Shown here: positions 33,008-43,248 of the stretch, piece by piece
Layout of the letters: the number at the start of each line of letters is the position of its first letter
Numbering within the stretch: the first letter of the stretch is position 1
Assembly (NCBI GenBank): GCA_029550345.1
Contig: JAKPHK010000061.1
Span: 1 to 64,000, forward strand
Direction: 5' to 3'
DNA from: Pseudomonadota bacterium
GTDB lineage: Bacteria > Pseudomonadota > Alphaproteobacteria > Sphingomonadales > Sphingomonadaceae
Length of the DNA: 64,000 bases
Notes under the pieces: generated by a model
Seen by the model: the letters and a program-made list of their open reading frames with translations, nothing else
What the model was told of the DNA's origin: nothing
Database searches by the model: none
Translations under genes and position numbers: made by a program

Positions 33008-34174
33008 ATGGCCGACGCCGCCCCTTCGTTTGCGCCGCAACCTGCGGGCGCGACGGGAGTCCTTGTGCTGGCCGATGGTCACGTGGCCTGGGGCCGTGGT
33101 TTCGGCGCCGAAGGCGCGCATGTCGGCGAAGTCTGCTTCAACACCGCGATCACCGGATATGAGGAGATCATGACCGATCCCAGCTATGCCGGGCAGGTTG
33201 TGACCTTCACTTTCCCGCATATCGGCAATGTCGGCGTGAATGAGGAAGACCTGGAAAGCCGCGTCGATGGCGCGCTGGGCTGCGTGGTGCGCGAAGATGT
33301 GACCGCGCCCAGCAATTTCCGCAGCGAAGGCACCTTCGGAGACTGGCTGGCGAAGAAGGGCAAGATCGGACTTTCGGGCGTGGACACCCGCGCGCTGACC
33401 CGCCGGATCCGGCTGTCCGGCGCGCCCAATGCGGTGATCGCGCACAGCAAGGACGGCAAGTTTGACCTCGCCGATCTGCTCCGCCGCGCGCAGGACTGGC
33501 CGGGGCTGGAAGGCATGGACCTCGCCCGCGTGGTCAGCCGGACTGCGCGGGAAGAGTGGGAAGGCGGCACCTGGACGCTGGGCAAGGGCTATGCCCGCAG
33601 CCCGCATACGCTGCGGCCGCATGTGGTGGCGATGGATTTCGGCGCCAAGGACAATATCTTCCGCAATCTGGTGAAGGCCGGGGCGCAAGTAACTGTAGTT
33701 CCAGGCAATACTTCGCTGGACGATGTGCTGGCATTGCACCCGGCGGGCGCGTTCCTGTCCAACGGGCCGGGCGATCCGGCGGCGACCGGGGCTTATGCCG
33801 TGCCGGTTATCCGGGGTCTGCTGGAGCGCGATATTCCGGTGTTCGGGATCTGCCTTGGCCACCAGATGCTGGCGCTGGCGGCAGGCGCGAAGACAGTGAA
33901 AATGCACCAGGGCCACCGCGGCGCGAACCACCCGGTCAAGCGGCTGGACGACGGTGTGGTAGAGATCACGTCAATGAACCACGGCTTCGCGGTCGATAAC
34001 ACCGCGCTGCCCGACAATGTGGTGGAAACGCACGTGTCGCTGTTCGATGGTTCCAACTGCGGCATCGCGATCAAGGGCAAGCGGGCGTTCGGGGTGCAAT
34101 ATCACCCTGAGGCGTCGCCGGGGCCGATGGATAGCTTTTATCTGTTCGAGCGGTTTGTGGGGATGTTGGGGTGA
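33008..34174 (+). CDS. carA: Carbamoyl-phosphate synthase small subunit
   Basis: CarA provides ammonia from glutamine to CarB for arginine and pyrimidine synthesis. The 388-residue product has the N-terminal CPSase small-chain domain (GEVCFNTAITGYEEIMTDPS) and a class I glutamine amidotransferase domain with LSNGPGDPAATGAY, the nucleophile motif FGICLGHQML and the HPEASPGP His-Glu pair. It ends in a GTGA overlap with a small gene not normally found between carA and carB. Confidence 0.97.
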   Translation: MADAAPSFAPQPAGATGVLVLADGHVAWGRGFGAEGAHVGEVCFNTAITGYEEIMTDPSYAGQVVTFTFPHIGNVGVNEEDLESRVDGALGCVVREDVTAPSNFRSEGTFGDWLAKKGKIGLSGVDTRALTRRIRLSGAPNAVIAHSKDGKFDLADLLRRAQDWPGLEGMDLARVVSRTAREEWEGGTWTLGKGYARSPHTLRPHVVAMDFGAKDNIFRNLVKAGAQVTVVPGNTSLDDVLALHPAGAFLSNGPGDPAATGAYAVPVIRGLLERDIPVFGICLGHQMLALAAGAKTVKMHQGHRGANHPVKRLDDGVVEITSMNHGFAVDNTALPDNVVETHVSLFDGSNCGIAIKGKRAFGVQYHPEASPGPMDSFYLFERFVGMLG

Positions 34175-34554
34175 GGTCATCCCTGATCTGGATGGCAATA
34201 GGCTGCGCACTGAGCAGCGCAATATTTCTGCTTTCGGATTTCTTGATCAAGAATGACGAGAGCGAAAGTAAGCCCTACCTGATCGTCTGGGACAACCCGT
34301 CCATGCCTTATTCCGCCGAAGACAGGGCGGTTACGGATCGTGAGTTAGGAGCCAAACGAAGCGCCCGTATTGCTTACCAATGTGGCGCGAAATCGATGAC
34401 ACATCGGCCCGCGACGAGCGATGGGAAGGCCTCCATCACAATCAAGGCTGATGCGAGCAATGGCCCGGTTATCAACTGTGTCCAATTGCACGCGGAAAAG
34501 CGCGAAATCGATGTCAGATTCGTCTGGCTTACAGACCGTGAATTGATTTTCTGA
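34171..34554 (+). CDS. Small membrane-anchored or exported protein inserted between carA and carB
   Basis: A 127-codon frame starting at GTG 34171 overlaps the carA stop and ends 11 nt before carB. The product has one N-terminal hydrophobic helix ([20 protein letters not shown]) that may be a signal or anchor, and a polar body with two Cys (YQCGAK and VINCVQLH). I recognise no family. Its base composition is visibly lower in GC than carA and carB, with codons such as TTA, ATA and AGA that the neighbours avoid, which suggests later insertion. It is probably translated from the car message. Confidence 0.6.
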   Translation: MRSSLIWMAIGCALSSAIFLLSDFLIKNDESESKPYLIVWDNPSMPYSAEDRAVTDRELGAKRSARIAYQCGAKSMTHRPATSDGKASITIKADASNGPVINCVQLHAEKREIDVRFVWLTDRELIF

Positions 34555-34565
34555 GCAGGAAAGAA

Positions 34566-37500
34566 ATGCCCAAACGCACTGACATCTCCTCGATCCTCGT
34601 CATTGGCGCCGGTCCGATTGTCATCGGGCAGGCGTGCGAGTTCGACTATTCCGGAACCCAGGCGATCAAGGCGCTGAAGGAGGAGGGGTACCGGGTGGTC
34701 CTGGTCAACTCCAACCCCGCCACGATCATGACCGATCCGGACATGGCCGACGCCACCTATGTCGAGCCGATCACGCCCGATGTCGTCGCCCGGATCATCG
34801 AGAAGGAGCGGCCTGACGCCGTGCTGCCGACGATGGGCGGGCAGACCGCGCTCAACACCGCGCTGGCGCTGTTCAATGATGGCACGCTGGAGAAGTTCGG
34901 GGTCAAGATGATCGGCGCCGATGCCGATGCGATCGACAAGGCCGAAGACCGCCAGCGCTTCCGCGAGGCGATGGACAAGATCGGGCTGGAATCGGCCCGC
35001 AGCGGCGTGGCGCATACGGTTGACGAGGCTTTTGCCGTGCTGGAACGCACCGGGCTGCCCTCAATCATCCGTCCCAGCTTTACCCTGGGCGGCACCGGGG
35101 GCGGGGTGGCCTATAACAAGGCCGAGTTTGAGGCGATTGTCCGCTCGGGCCTTGATGCCAGCCCCACCACCGAAGTGCTGATCGAGGAATCGCTGCTCGG
35201 CTGGAAAGAGTACGAGATGGAAGTCGTGCGCGATCGCAACGACAATGCCATCATCATCTGTTCGATCGAAAACGTCGATCCGATGGGGGTCCACACCGGC
35301 GATTCGATCACGGTCGCCCCGGCGCTGACCCTGACCGACAAGGAATACCAGATCATGCGCACGGCCTCGATTGCCGTGCTGCGTGAAATCGGCGTCGAAA
35401 CAGGTGGTTCGAACGTACAGTTCGCAGTCAACCCGAAGGACGGGCGGCTGATCGTGATCGAGATGAACCCGCGCGTTTCGCGTTCATCCGCGCTGGCATC
35501 GAAGGCCACCGGCTTCCCGATCGCCCGGGTCGCGGCCAAACTGGCGGTCGGCTATACGCTGGACGAGATCACCAACGAGATCACCGGGGCGACCCCGGCC
35601 AGTTTCGAGCCGACGATCGATTACGTGGTCACCAAGATCCCGCGCTTTGCCTTTGAAAAGTTCAAGGGTTCCGAGCCGCTGCTCTCCACCGCGATGAAAT
35701 CGGTCGGCGAAGTGATGGCGATCGGCCGTAACTTCAAGGAATCGGTCCAGAAGGCGCTGCGCGGGCTGGAAACCGGGCTTGATGGGTTCAACCGCGTGCT
35801 GGCGCTGGAAGGCGCGGGCCGCGATGCGGTGACCGCCGCGCTTTCGCAGCAGACGCCGGACCGGCTGCTGGTGATTGCTCAGGCGTTCCGCGAAGGCTTC
35901 ACGGTTGAGGAAGTCCAGGCGATCACCCATTTCGATCCCTGGTTCCTGCGCCACATTGCCGAAATCATCGCCGAGGAAGTGCGGATTCAGGAAGACGGCC
36001 TGCCGACCGACGCAGCCGGGCTGCGGCGTCTGAAAGCGATGGGCTTTTCCGACAAGCGGCTGGCGGTGCTGGCGGTGCGCGGGGTCGGCGTGGCCGGCGG
36101 ACTGGGCGAAACGCTGGCCGCGCGCTGTTCCGGGCTGCTCCACGATGCTCTGCGGGCGATGGCCGGGGCCACCACCGAGGAAGAGGTGCGGGCACTGCGC
36201 CACAAGCTGGGCGTCCACCCGGTGTTCAAGCGGATCGACAGCTGCGCGGCGGAGTTCGCTGCCGTCACGCCCTATATGTATTCGACCTATGAAGCCCCGC
36301 TGTTCGGCGCGCCGGAGTGTGAGGCGGAACCCAGCGACCGGCAGAAGATCGTGATTCTGGGCGGCGGCCCGAACCGGATCGGGCAGGGGATCGAGTTCGA
36401 TTACTGCTGCTGCCACGCCTGCTTCGCGCTCGATGAGGCGGGCTATGAAACGATCATGGTCAACTGCAACCCGGAAACGGTTTCGACCGACTACGATACC
36501 TCCGACCGGCTTTATTTCGAACCGCTGACCGGCGAAGACGTGCTGGAAATCCTGCGCACGGAGCAGCAGAACGGGACTCTGGTGGGTGTGATCGTCCAGT
36601 TCGGTGGGCAAACCCCGCTCAAGCTGGCGCAGATTCTGGAAGACGCCGGGATTCCGATCCTCGGCACCTCGCCCGATGCGATCGATCTGGCCGAGGACCG
36701 CGAGCGCTTTGCTGCGCTGGTCAACAAGCTGGGGCTGAAGCAGCCAGCTAATGGGATTGCCCGCAGCCGGGATGAGGCCGCTGCCGTGGCGGGCCGGATC
36801 GGTTATCCGGTGCTGATGCGGCCGAGCTATGTGCTGGGCGGGCGGGCGATGGAAATCGTCGATAGCGAAGCCCAGCTCGATGACTACATCGCCACCGCCG
36901 TCTCGGTTTCCGGGGATAGTCCGGTACTGATCGACCAGTATCTGCGCGATGCGGTGGAATGCGATGTCGATGCCCTGTGCGACGGCGAACAGGTCGTCGT
37001 GGCGGGCGTGATGCAGCATATCGAGGAAGCCGGGATCCATTCTGGCGACAGCGCCTGCACCCTGCCGCCCTACAGCCTGCCCGCCGAGATCATTGCCGAG
37101 ATGGAGCGTCAGGCCGAGGCGCTGGCGCTGGCGCTTGGCGTCAAGGGGCTGATGAACATCCAGTTCGCGGTGAAAGACGGCGAGGTTTACCTGATCGAGG
37201 TCAACCCGCGCGCCAGCCGGACCGTGCCGTTCGTCGCCAAGGCGATCGGGCAGCCGGTGGCCAAGATTGCGGCGCGGGTCATGGCCGGTGAAAAGCTCAG
37301 CACCTTCCCGCCGTTCAAGCGCGAGTTTGACTATATGGCGGTGAAGGAGGCGGTGTTCCCCTTCGCCCGGTTCCCCGGGGTCGATCCGGTGCTTTCGCCG
37401 GAAATGAAATCGACCGGTGAGGTGATGGGGATCGACAGCAACTTCCCGATTGCCTTTGCCAAGAGCCAGCTTGGCGCCGGTACGCGCCTGCCGGACGGCG

Positions 37501-37895
37501 GAGTGGCCTTCGTTTCGGTCAAGGACAGCGACAAGGCGGTGATCCTGCCTGCGGTCCGTCAGCTTATCGAACTGGGCTTCACCGTGATCGCGACTGGCGG
37601 GACCCAGCGCTATCTGGCGGAGGCCGGACTTCCGGTCGAACCGGTCAACAAGGTGGCCGAAGGGCGCCCGCACATCGTCGATCGGATCATCGATGGCGAC
37701 GTGACGCTGATCTTCAACACCACCGAGGGTTGGCAGAGCCTGAAGGATTCGCAGTCGATCCGTGCTTCGGCGCTGCATGGCAAGGTGCCCTATTACACCA
37801 CGGCGGCCGCTTCGGTCGCTGCGGCCCAGGCAATTGCTGCAATGCAAAAAACTGATCTTGAAGTGCGTTCATTGCAGGATTATTATAATATCTGA
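34566..37895 (+). CDS. carB: Carbamoyl-phosphate synthase large subunit
   Basis: CarB makes carbamoyl phosphate from bicarbonate, ammonia and 2 ATP. The 1109-residue product has two homologous ATP-grasp halves: the first begins with [19 protein letters not shown], the second with [20 protein letters not shown]. Each has the GGRAME or GGTGGG loop, and the end is the MGS-like allosteric domain. AGGAAAG precedes the ATG. Length is slightly above the usual 1070-1080, as common in alphaproteobacteria. Confidence 0.98.
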   Translation: MPKRTDISSILVIGAGPIVIGQACEFDYSGTQAIKALKEEGYRVVLVNSNPATIMTDPDMADATYVEPITPDVVARIIEKERPDAVLPTMGGQTALNTALALFNDGTLEKFGVKMIGADADAIDKAEDRQRFREAMDKIGLESARSGVAHTVDEAFAVLERTGLPSIIRPSFTLGGTGGGVAYNKAEFEAIVRSGLDASPTTEVLIEESLLGWKEYEMEVVRDRNDNAIIICSIENVDPMGVHTGDSITVAPALTLTDKEYQIMRTASIAVLREIGVETGGSNVQFAVNPKDGRLIVIEMNPRVSRSSALASKATGFPIARVAAKLAVGYTLDEITNEITGATPASFEPTIDYVVTKIPRFAFEKFKGSEPLLSTAMKSVGEVMAIGRNFKESVQKALRGLETGLDGFNRVLALEGAGRDAVTAALSQQTPDRLLVIAQAFREGFTVEEVQAITHFDPWFLRHIAEIIAEEVRIQEDGLPTDAAGLRRLKAMGFSDKRLAVLAVRGVGVAGGLGETLAARCSGLLHDALRAMAGATTEEEVRALRHKLGVHPVFKRIDSCAAEFAAVTPYMYSTYEAPLFGAPECEAEPSDRQKIVILGGGPNRIGQGIEFDYCCCHACFALDEAGYETIMVNCNPETVSTDYDTSDRLYFEPLTGEDVLEILRTEQQNGTLVGVIVQFGGQTPLKLAQILEDAGIPILGTSPDAIDLAEDRERFAALVNKLGLKQPANGIARSRDEAAAVAGRIGYPVLMRPSYVLGGRAMEIVDSEAQLDDYIATAVSVSGDSPVLIDQYLRDAVECDVDALCDGEQVVVAGVMQHIEEAGIHSGDSACTLPPYSLPAEIIAEMERQAEALALALGVKGLMNIQFAVKDGEVYLIEVNPRASRTVPFVAKAIGQPVAKIAARVMAGEKLSTFPPFKREFDYMAVKEAVFPFARFPGVDPVLSPEMKSTGEVMGIDSNFPIAFAKSQLGAGTRLPDGGVAFVSVKDSDKAVILPAVRQLIELGFTVIATGGTQRYLAEAGLPVEPVNKVAEGRPHIVDRIIDGDVTLIFNTTEGWQSLKDSQSIRASALHGKVPYYTTAAASVAAAQAIAAMQKTDLEVRSLQDYYNI

Positions 37896-38000
37896 ACAAT
37901 CGCGCTTTCCCCACATCGCGACTGGACGGACCCGCAGCCGCAAGAGCCGCGGGACAAGGTCCTAGTCGCTGAGAAAGCGCGGCGAGGAGGAAGTGTTACA

Positions 38001-38477
38001 ATGGCAAGTGTCGAAAAGCTGCCGATGCTGGCGGAAGGCTATGAGCGCCTTATTGCCGAGCTCAAGGCGCTGCGTGAAGAGCGCCCCAAGATCGTTGACG
38101 CGATCGAGGAAGCCCGCGCCCACGGCGATCTTTCGGAAAACGCCGAATACCATGCCGCCAAGGAGCGTCAGGGCCAGGTCGAAGCCACGATCGCCGATCT
38201 TGAGGACAAGGTCAGCCGCGCGCAGATCGTCGATCCGACGACGCTTTCGGGTGACAAGATCATTTTCGGCGCCACCGTCACACTGCTCGATGATGATGAC
38301 AAGCCGGTGCGCTATCAGATCGTCGGTCCTTATGAGGCCGATGCCAAGCTGGGCCGGATCAGCTATGCCTCGCCGCTGGGCAAGGCCCTGATCGGACGGC
38401 GCGTGGAGGACGAGATCGAAGTCTCAGTCCCGGCCGGTGACCGGTTCTATGTGGTCGATCGGATCGAATTCATCTGA
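38001..38477 (+). CDS. greA: Transcription elongation factor GreA
   Basis: GreA rescues backtracked RNA polymerase by stimulating transcript cleavage. The 158-residue product has the N-terminal coiled coil with the acidic tip ([20 protein letters not shown]) and the C-terminal FKBP-like domain ([20 protein letters not shown]). AGGAGGAAG lies well placed before the ATG. It follows carB by 105 nt and ends at a hairpin terminator. Confidence 0.98.
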   Translation: MASVEKLPMLAEGYERLIAELKALREERPKIVDAIEEARAHGDLSENAEYHAAKERQGQVEATIADLEDKVSRAQIVDPTTLSGDKIIFGATVTLLDDDDKPVRYQIVGPYEADAKLGRISYASPLGKALIGRRVEDEIEVSVPAGDRFYVVDRIEFI

Positions 38478-38483
38478 TGCGAA

Positions 38484-38507
38484 AAGGCCCCGGGAAACCG
38501 GGGCCTT
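38484..38507. terminator. GNRA-loop hairpin terminator shared by greA and the DUF4170 gene
   Basis: AAGGCCCCGG (38484-38493) and CCGGGGCCTT (38498-38507) form a 10-bp stem capped by GAAA. It lies between two convergent stop codons (38477 and 38515), with AAAA on the left and TTATA on the right, so it serves both strands. Confidence 0.8.
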
Positions 38508-38514
38508 ATACGTT

Positions 38515-38742
38515 TCAGCGCTTGATCATGTCCGGCTGAACCAAGCGGTGCAGGTGCACCACCACATATTTCATCTCGGCATCGTCAATCGTGCGCCGCG
38601 CCGCACTGCGCCAGGCTTCTTCGGCGCTAGCATAATCGGGGAACATTCCGACGAAATCCATGCTGTCGAGATCGGTGAACTCAAGCGTCTGCGGATCCTT
38701 GACGTGGCCGCCGAATACGAGGTGAAGTTTCTGTTCGGTCAT
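38515..38742 (-). CDS. DUF4170 family protein
   Basis: The 75-residue product starts MTEQKLHLVFGGHVKDPQTL and contains MDFVGMFPDYASAEEAWRSA, the hallmark of DUF4170, a short alphaproteobacterial family of unknown function. ATG 38742 fits the family length; an upstream frame is longer but has no similarity. It lies downstream of the envelope-protein block on the same strand and shares the greA terminator. Confidence 0.85.
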   Translation of the reverse strand: MTEQKLHLVFGGHVKDPQTLEFTDLDSMDFVGMFPDYASAEEAWRSAARRTIDDAEMKYVVVHLHRLVQPDMIKR

Positions 38743-38824
38743 CTGAAGCACCTGGGGAATGGGAGAGACTGCGCGCATAGGCGCGGCCCGTTTCCATGGC
38801 AAGTACCACCAAGGTCGCGGTTGG

Positions 38825-39307
38825 CTATTTTCTGAGGCGAGCAGCCAGCTTTATCGCCTCGGATGCGACCCGCACGCCGGTTGAGCGGGCGCTGCGCTTG
38901 GCGCTGCCCGCAACTTCACCCGCGCGGCGGCGGATCGGCGCGGTGCGTTCATCAAGCCGGTGCAGCCCGTCCCGTGCGCCTTCCTCGGCCGCGTCGCGCG
39001 CGCTGCGGCTCAAGGCGAGGGCAACTTCGGCTCCGGCAGCGGCCAGGCCCAGCGCGCGGCCGCCCAGCTTTGCTCCGGCACGTTTCGGCAGCACGGCACC
39101 CAGCAGCAGGCCCGCGCCTGCTCCTGCTGCAACCACCAGCCATGGGTATTCCCCGGCAAGGCTGCGCAGATCCTCAGGCGGACCGGCATCGTCCGGCGCA
39201 TGGCGCGTGGGCAGGGTAGGCAGAGTGTCACTCTCGCGGGTCAGCCGCCCTTGCGATGCGGCGATCCGGGCCCGGACTCTTTCGCGCTTTTCGTCGGCGT
39301 CGCTCAT
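38825..39307 (-). CDS. Membrane-associated protein of unknown function
   Basis: The 160-residue protein has a charged start, one glycine-rich hydrophobic hairpin (WLVVAAGAGAGLLLGAVLPK, Gly/Ala-rich like YqjD/ElaB tails) near the middle and an Arg/Ala-rich helical tail. No named family is recognised. It is the last gene of a four-gene minus-strand unit and overlaps the gene before it by 4 nt. Confidence 0.6.
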   Translation of the reverse strand: MSDADEKRERVRARIAASQGRLTRESDTLPTLPTRHAPDDAGPPEDLRSLAGEYPWLVVAAGAGAGLLLGAVLPKRAGAKLGGRALGLAAAGAEVALALSRSARDAAEEGARDGLHRLDERTAPIRRRAGEVAGSAKRSARSTGVRVASEAIKLAARLRK

Positions 39308-39648
39308 GCTTCCTGCTCCTCGGATAGATCGGGGTGAACAGTATCAGTATCATCCTGAACATCGGCTTGCCCGAACCAGACCTGTGCGGCCTTCAGCAAG
39401 GGCTTACGAAAGGCCCACAGCGCCAGTGCGCCGACGGTGGCGGCAATCACCCCCTTGCTTTCACCGGCGATGGCAAGGCCCTTGTCGATCGCTTTGACGG
39501 CTTCGTCCTGCGCCTTGGCCTTGATCCGGGCGGGCACGGGGCGCGCGCTCAGATCGGATTTGACCTGGGCCAGCCGCAGATCGAACAGGCCGCGCGCGGC
39601 CTGACGGGTGGCGCGATCTTCGGACAGGCGGGTTTCGGCGTCGTTCAC
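39304..39648 (-). CDS. Small membrane protein of unknown function
   Basis: The 114-residue protein has an amphipathic charged N-terminal helix (RQAARGLFDLRLAQVKSDLS), one hydrophobic segment (GVIAATVGALALWAFRKPLL) and an acidic tail. It overlaps the holin-like gene upstream and the next gene downstream by 4 nt each. The layout resembles DUF3618-like proteins that occur with holin-like genes in alphaproteobacteria; this is a weak resemblance. Confidence 0.55.
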   Translation of the reverse strand: MNDAETRLSEDRATRQAARGLFDLRLAQVKSDLSARPVPARIKAKAQDEAVKAIDKGLAIAGESKGVIAATVGALALWAFRKPLLKAAQVWFGQADVQDDTDTVHPDLSEEQEA

Positions 39649-40025
39649 GCTTGCGCTTCCCGTTCAGCAATTTGCGATGCCGCGCGTTTCCAGCGCCGCG
39701 CCGCGGTCCATGCGGTGAGCGCCGCCGCCGTGAGCATCCCCGCAAAGACCGCCAGCGTCGCCGCGAACGGGCCGATCATCGGGGCCAGCATCAGAACCAG
39801 ACCCAGGGTCAGGGCCATTAGCGCAAAGAACGCCAGAGCCAGGGCGAGGGCAGCCCAACCGGCCACCGACTTGGCAGCCTGCCCGGCCACCAGCGCCCGG
39901 CTCTTCTGGTAAGCAAGCTCGGCTTCGAGCAGGGTGCGACCGTCTTCCACCAGCTGTTGGACATCGGACAGCAACGAGCGCTCGGCCGCGTCGGGCTCAA
40001 CCAGCGGTGGTTCGTCCTCGGCCAT
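39645..40025 (-). CDS. Phage holin family (DUF1469-like) membrane protein
   Basis: The 126-residue protein has an N-terminal helix (SLLSDVQQLVEDGRTLLEAE), then two hydrophobic hairpins (ALALALAFFALMALTLGLVL and PFAATLAVFAGMLTAAALTA), the PF07332 holin-superfamily III layout. No phage genes are nearby, so it is a chromosomal envelope protein rather than a lysis holin. It sits second in the four-gene unit. Confidence 0.7.
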   Translation of the reverse strand: MAEDEPPLVEPDAAERSLLSDVQQLVEDGRTLLEAELAYQKSRALVAGQAAKSVAGWAALALALAFFALMALTLGLVLMLAPMIGPFAATLAVFAGMLTAAALTAWTAARRWKRAASQIAEREAQA

Positions 40026-40045
40026 GCCCCCGGCGCCCTTTCGGA

Positions 40046-40660
40046 TCAGGCCTCGTCAGATCCGCCCTTGAACAGGCGCGAGACCATGAAGCCGACAACC
40101 GCTGCAATACCCAGTGCCAGACCGGGCTTTTTGCGGACGAATTCCTTGGCGTCCTCACCCAGTTCATTGAGGTCCTTGGCCTCGATCTTGGCGGCGGTTT
40201 CCTGCATCGAGCGGGCGGCGCTGCGGGCGTAGTCGCCGTATTTCACGCCAAGTTTTTCGTCGATGGTTTCGGCATTGTCAGCCACGATCTTGCCCAGTCC
40301 GGCGATTGCATCGCTGGTCTTGGCCTTGCCTTCCTTGGCCAGTTCGCCGGCGCGTTCCTTGGCCTGACCGGCAATGTCCTTGGCTTCTTCAGCCCAGTCA
40401 CCGCTCTTCGCAGCCAGCTGTTCCTTGTAGGCGCCGGCCTTGGCCTGGGCATCCTTCTGCAAGGTCTTGGCGCGGGTCTGCGCTTCGCTGGCAAGGGCCT
40501 GAGCCCCGGCCTTGGCTTCCTCGATCGCCTTGGCGAACTTGGCCTTGGCCTCGCCGGGTTCAGCGGCCTTGGGCGCAGCCTTGGCGGCAGCAGGCTTTCT
40601 GGTGGCGGCAGGCTTCTTTGCGGCGGTGGTCTTAACGGTCTTGTCGGTGGTCTTGGCCAT
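40046..40660 (-). CDS. Ala/Lys-rich coiled-coil protein with C-terminal membrane anchor
   Basis: The 204-residue product starts with a histone-H1-like Lys/Ala/Pro region (KPAATRKPAAAKAAPKAAEP), continues with a long Ala/Glu/Lys coiled coil, and ends in a membrane helix (KPGLALGIAAVVGFMVSRLF) of the ElaB/YqjD/DUF883 type. Such tail-anchored proteins bind ribosomes at the membrane in enterobacteria; here the role is only suggested by shape. It is the first gene of the unit and diverges from enolase. Confidence 0.65.
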   Translation of the reverse strand: MAKTTDKTVKTTAAKKPAATRKPAAAKAAPKAAEPGEAKAKFAKAIEEAKAGAQALASEAQTRAKTLQKDAQAKAGAYKEQLAAKSGDWAEEAKDIAGQAKERAGELAKEGKAKTSDAIAGLGKIVADNAETIDEKLGVKYGDYARSAARSMQETAAKIEAKDLNELGEDAKEFVRKKPGLALGIAAVVGFMVSRLFKGGSDEA

Positions 40661-40696
40661 GGCTCGAACCCTTTCATGTGCCCGGTGGGGCGCTGA

Positions 40697-42106
<1,410 letters not shown>

Positions 42107-42121
42107 GCCCATTGCCAGGTC

Positions 42122-42161
42122 CTCTCTTGTTGTTTAATCGTTCGGTTAAACAACAAGAGAG
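42122..42161. promoter_or_regulatory. Long perfect inverted repeat and operator (site 2 of the TTAA-type set)
   Basis: CTCTCTTGTTGTTTAA (42122-42137) and TTAAACAACAAGAGAG (42146-42161) are perfect inverted repeats, 16 nt each, with an 8-nt centre. The core TTAATCGTTCGGTTAA (42134-42149) fits TTAAYCGNNCGNTTAA. It lies 21 nt before the phosphotransferase start and 15 nt after the enolase stop. An operator is favoured over a terminator because the stem has many A-T pairs and no T-run follows. Confidence 0.6.
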
Positions 42162-42170
42162 AGGATCCCG

Positions 42171-43244
42171 ATGGGCGCTATTCCATCGCATCCAGATGCC
42201 ATTGAACCTGCCTGGCTGAGCGATCGGTTGCGCGCGGTCGGGGTTTTGGGCGATGGTAATGTCGCCGCGATCCGCTGGGAACCGATTGGTACCGGACAGG
42301 TTGGCGATTCGGTACGGTTTCACCTGACCTATGATCGCCCCGGCGCCGGTCCCGCCACTCTGGCCGGCAAGTTTCCTGCGGCCGATGCGATGAGCCGGGG
42401 GACCGCTGCCGCCTTTGGGCTCTATGCCAAGGAAGTTGGCTTTTACCGCGATTTGGCGCCGCATCTGGACGTGCGGGCACCCGGTGTTCTGGCGGCTGAA
42501 ATTGCCGAAGACGGGGTCGATTTCATTCTGCTGTTCGAGGATCTGGGGCCGGCCAGAGGCGGCAATCAACTCGCGTCTTGCTCTGCTGATGATGCCCGTG
42601 CGGCCATCCGTCAGGCCGCCGCGATCCACGCGCCTAGTTGGAACAATGCCGCCTTGACGGAATTGGACTGGCTCCAGCCCCGGCCGGGCCAGTCCGAGCA
42701 GGCCAAGGGCCTCTATGGCAATGCTCAGGTGATTTTCCGCGAGCGCTATGCGGACAGCCTAGAGCTGGAATTCATGGCGATTTGCGAGGAACTGAACGAG
42801 GCACGGGATCTGTGGTTCGGCCGCGAAGGCGGGCCGAAGGGTATCGTCCACGGCGATTTCAGGCTCGACAATATGCTGTTCGATATCAAGGGCGGCGATG
42901 AGCCGATCGCCGTGCTCGATTGGCAGACCGTGGCCGCGGGGAACCCGCTGGTGGACATCGGCTATTTCCTGGGAACCGGGATCGGCGATGCGCTGCGCCA
43001 GGCCCATGAGGGCGAACTGCTCGATCTCTATTGTGCCGAAATGACCGCGCGCGGGGTGCCACTCACAACGGACGCGATCTGGGACGACTATGTGCTTGGC
43101 GCGATCCACGGCATTTCCACCGCCGTATTCAGCGCCGCCTATGTCGAACGGACGGAGCGCGGCGATGCCAACTTCCTCTCCATGGCCCGCGGCGGCTGCG
43201 CATTGGCGCTGCAGCACGGCAGCATTGCCAAACTGAAAGGCTGA
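42171..43244 (+). CDS. Aminoglycoside-phosphotransferase-like kinase
   Basis: The 357-residue protein has the APH/choline-kinase fold: the Brenner motif HGDFRLDNMLFD near residue 227 with catalytic Asp and Asn, and VLDWQTVAAGNPLVDIGYFL with the metal-binding Asp. In sphingomonads, relatives are common beside acyl-CoA dehydrogenases and are not antibiotic-resistance enzymes. Their substrate is unknown. GAGAGAGG precedes the ATG. It is followed after 4 nt by an AttH-like protein, so the two form a transcription unit. Confidence 0.82.
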   Translation: MGAIPSHPDAIEPAWLSDRLRAVGVLGDGNVAAIRWEPIGTGQVGDSVRFHLTYDRPGAGPATLAGKFPAADAMSRGTAAAFGLYAKEVGFYRDLAPHLDVRAPGVLAAEIAEDGVDFILLFEDLGPARGGNQLASCSADDARAAIRQAAAIHAPSWNNAALTELDWLQPRPGQSEQAKGLYGNAQVIFRERYADSLELEFMAICEELNEARDLWFGREGGPKGIVHGDFRLDNMLFDIKGGDEPIAVLDWQTVAAGNPLVDIGYFLGTGIGDALRQAHEGELLDLYCAEMTARGVPLTTDAIWDDYVLGAIHGISTAVFSAAYVERTERGDANFLSMARGGCALALQHGSIAKLKG

Positions 43245-43248
43245 TCCG

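Noticed and set aside
35484-37847. A 787-codon minus-strand frame inside carB
   Set aside because: It mirrors carB codon positions and its translation has the Arg/His/Asp-rich composition typical of a shadow frame; carB is beyond doubt.
39645-40025. A prophage remnant based on the holin-family protein
   Set aside because: No other phage-like gene is nearby and holin-family proteins of this group are common chromosomal membrane proteins.
42122-42161. The 16+16 nt inverted repeat as an enolase terminator
   Set aside because: The stem is A/T-rich toward the loop and no T-run follows; its core matches two other promoter-proximal palindromes, so an operator is the better reading.
42171-43244. 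An aminoglycoside resistance gene
   Set aside because: The fold is shared, but the gene sits in a lipid-type context with an AttH-like partner and a catabolic-style operator; resistance is not supported.
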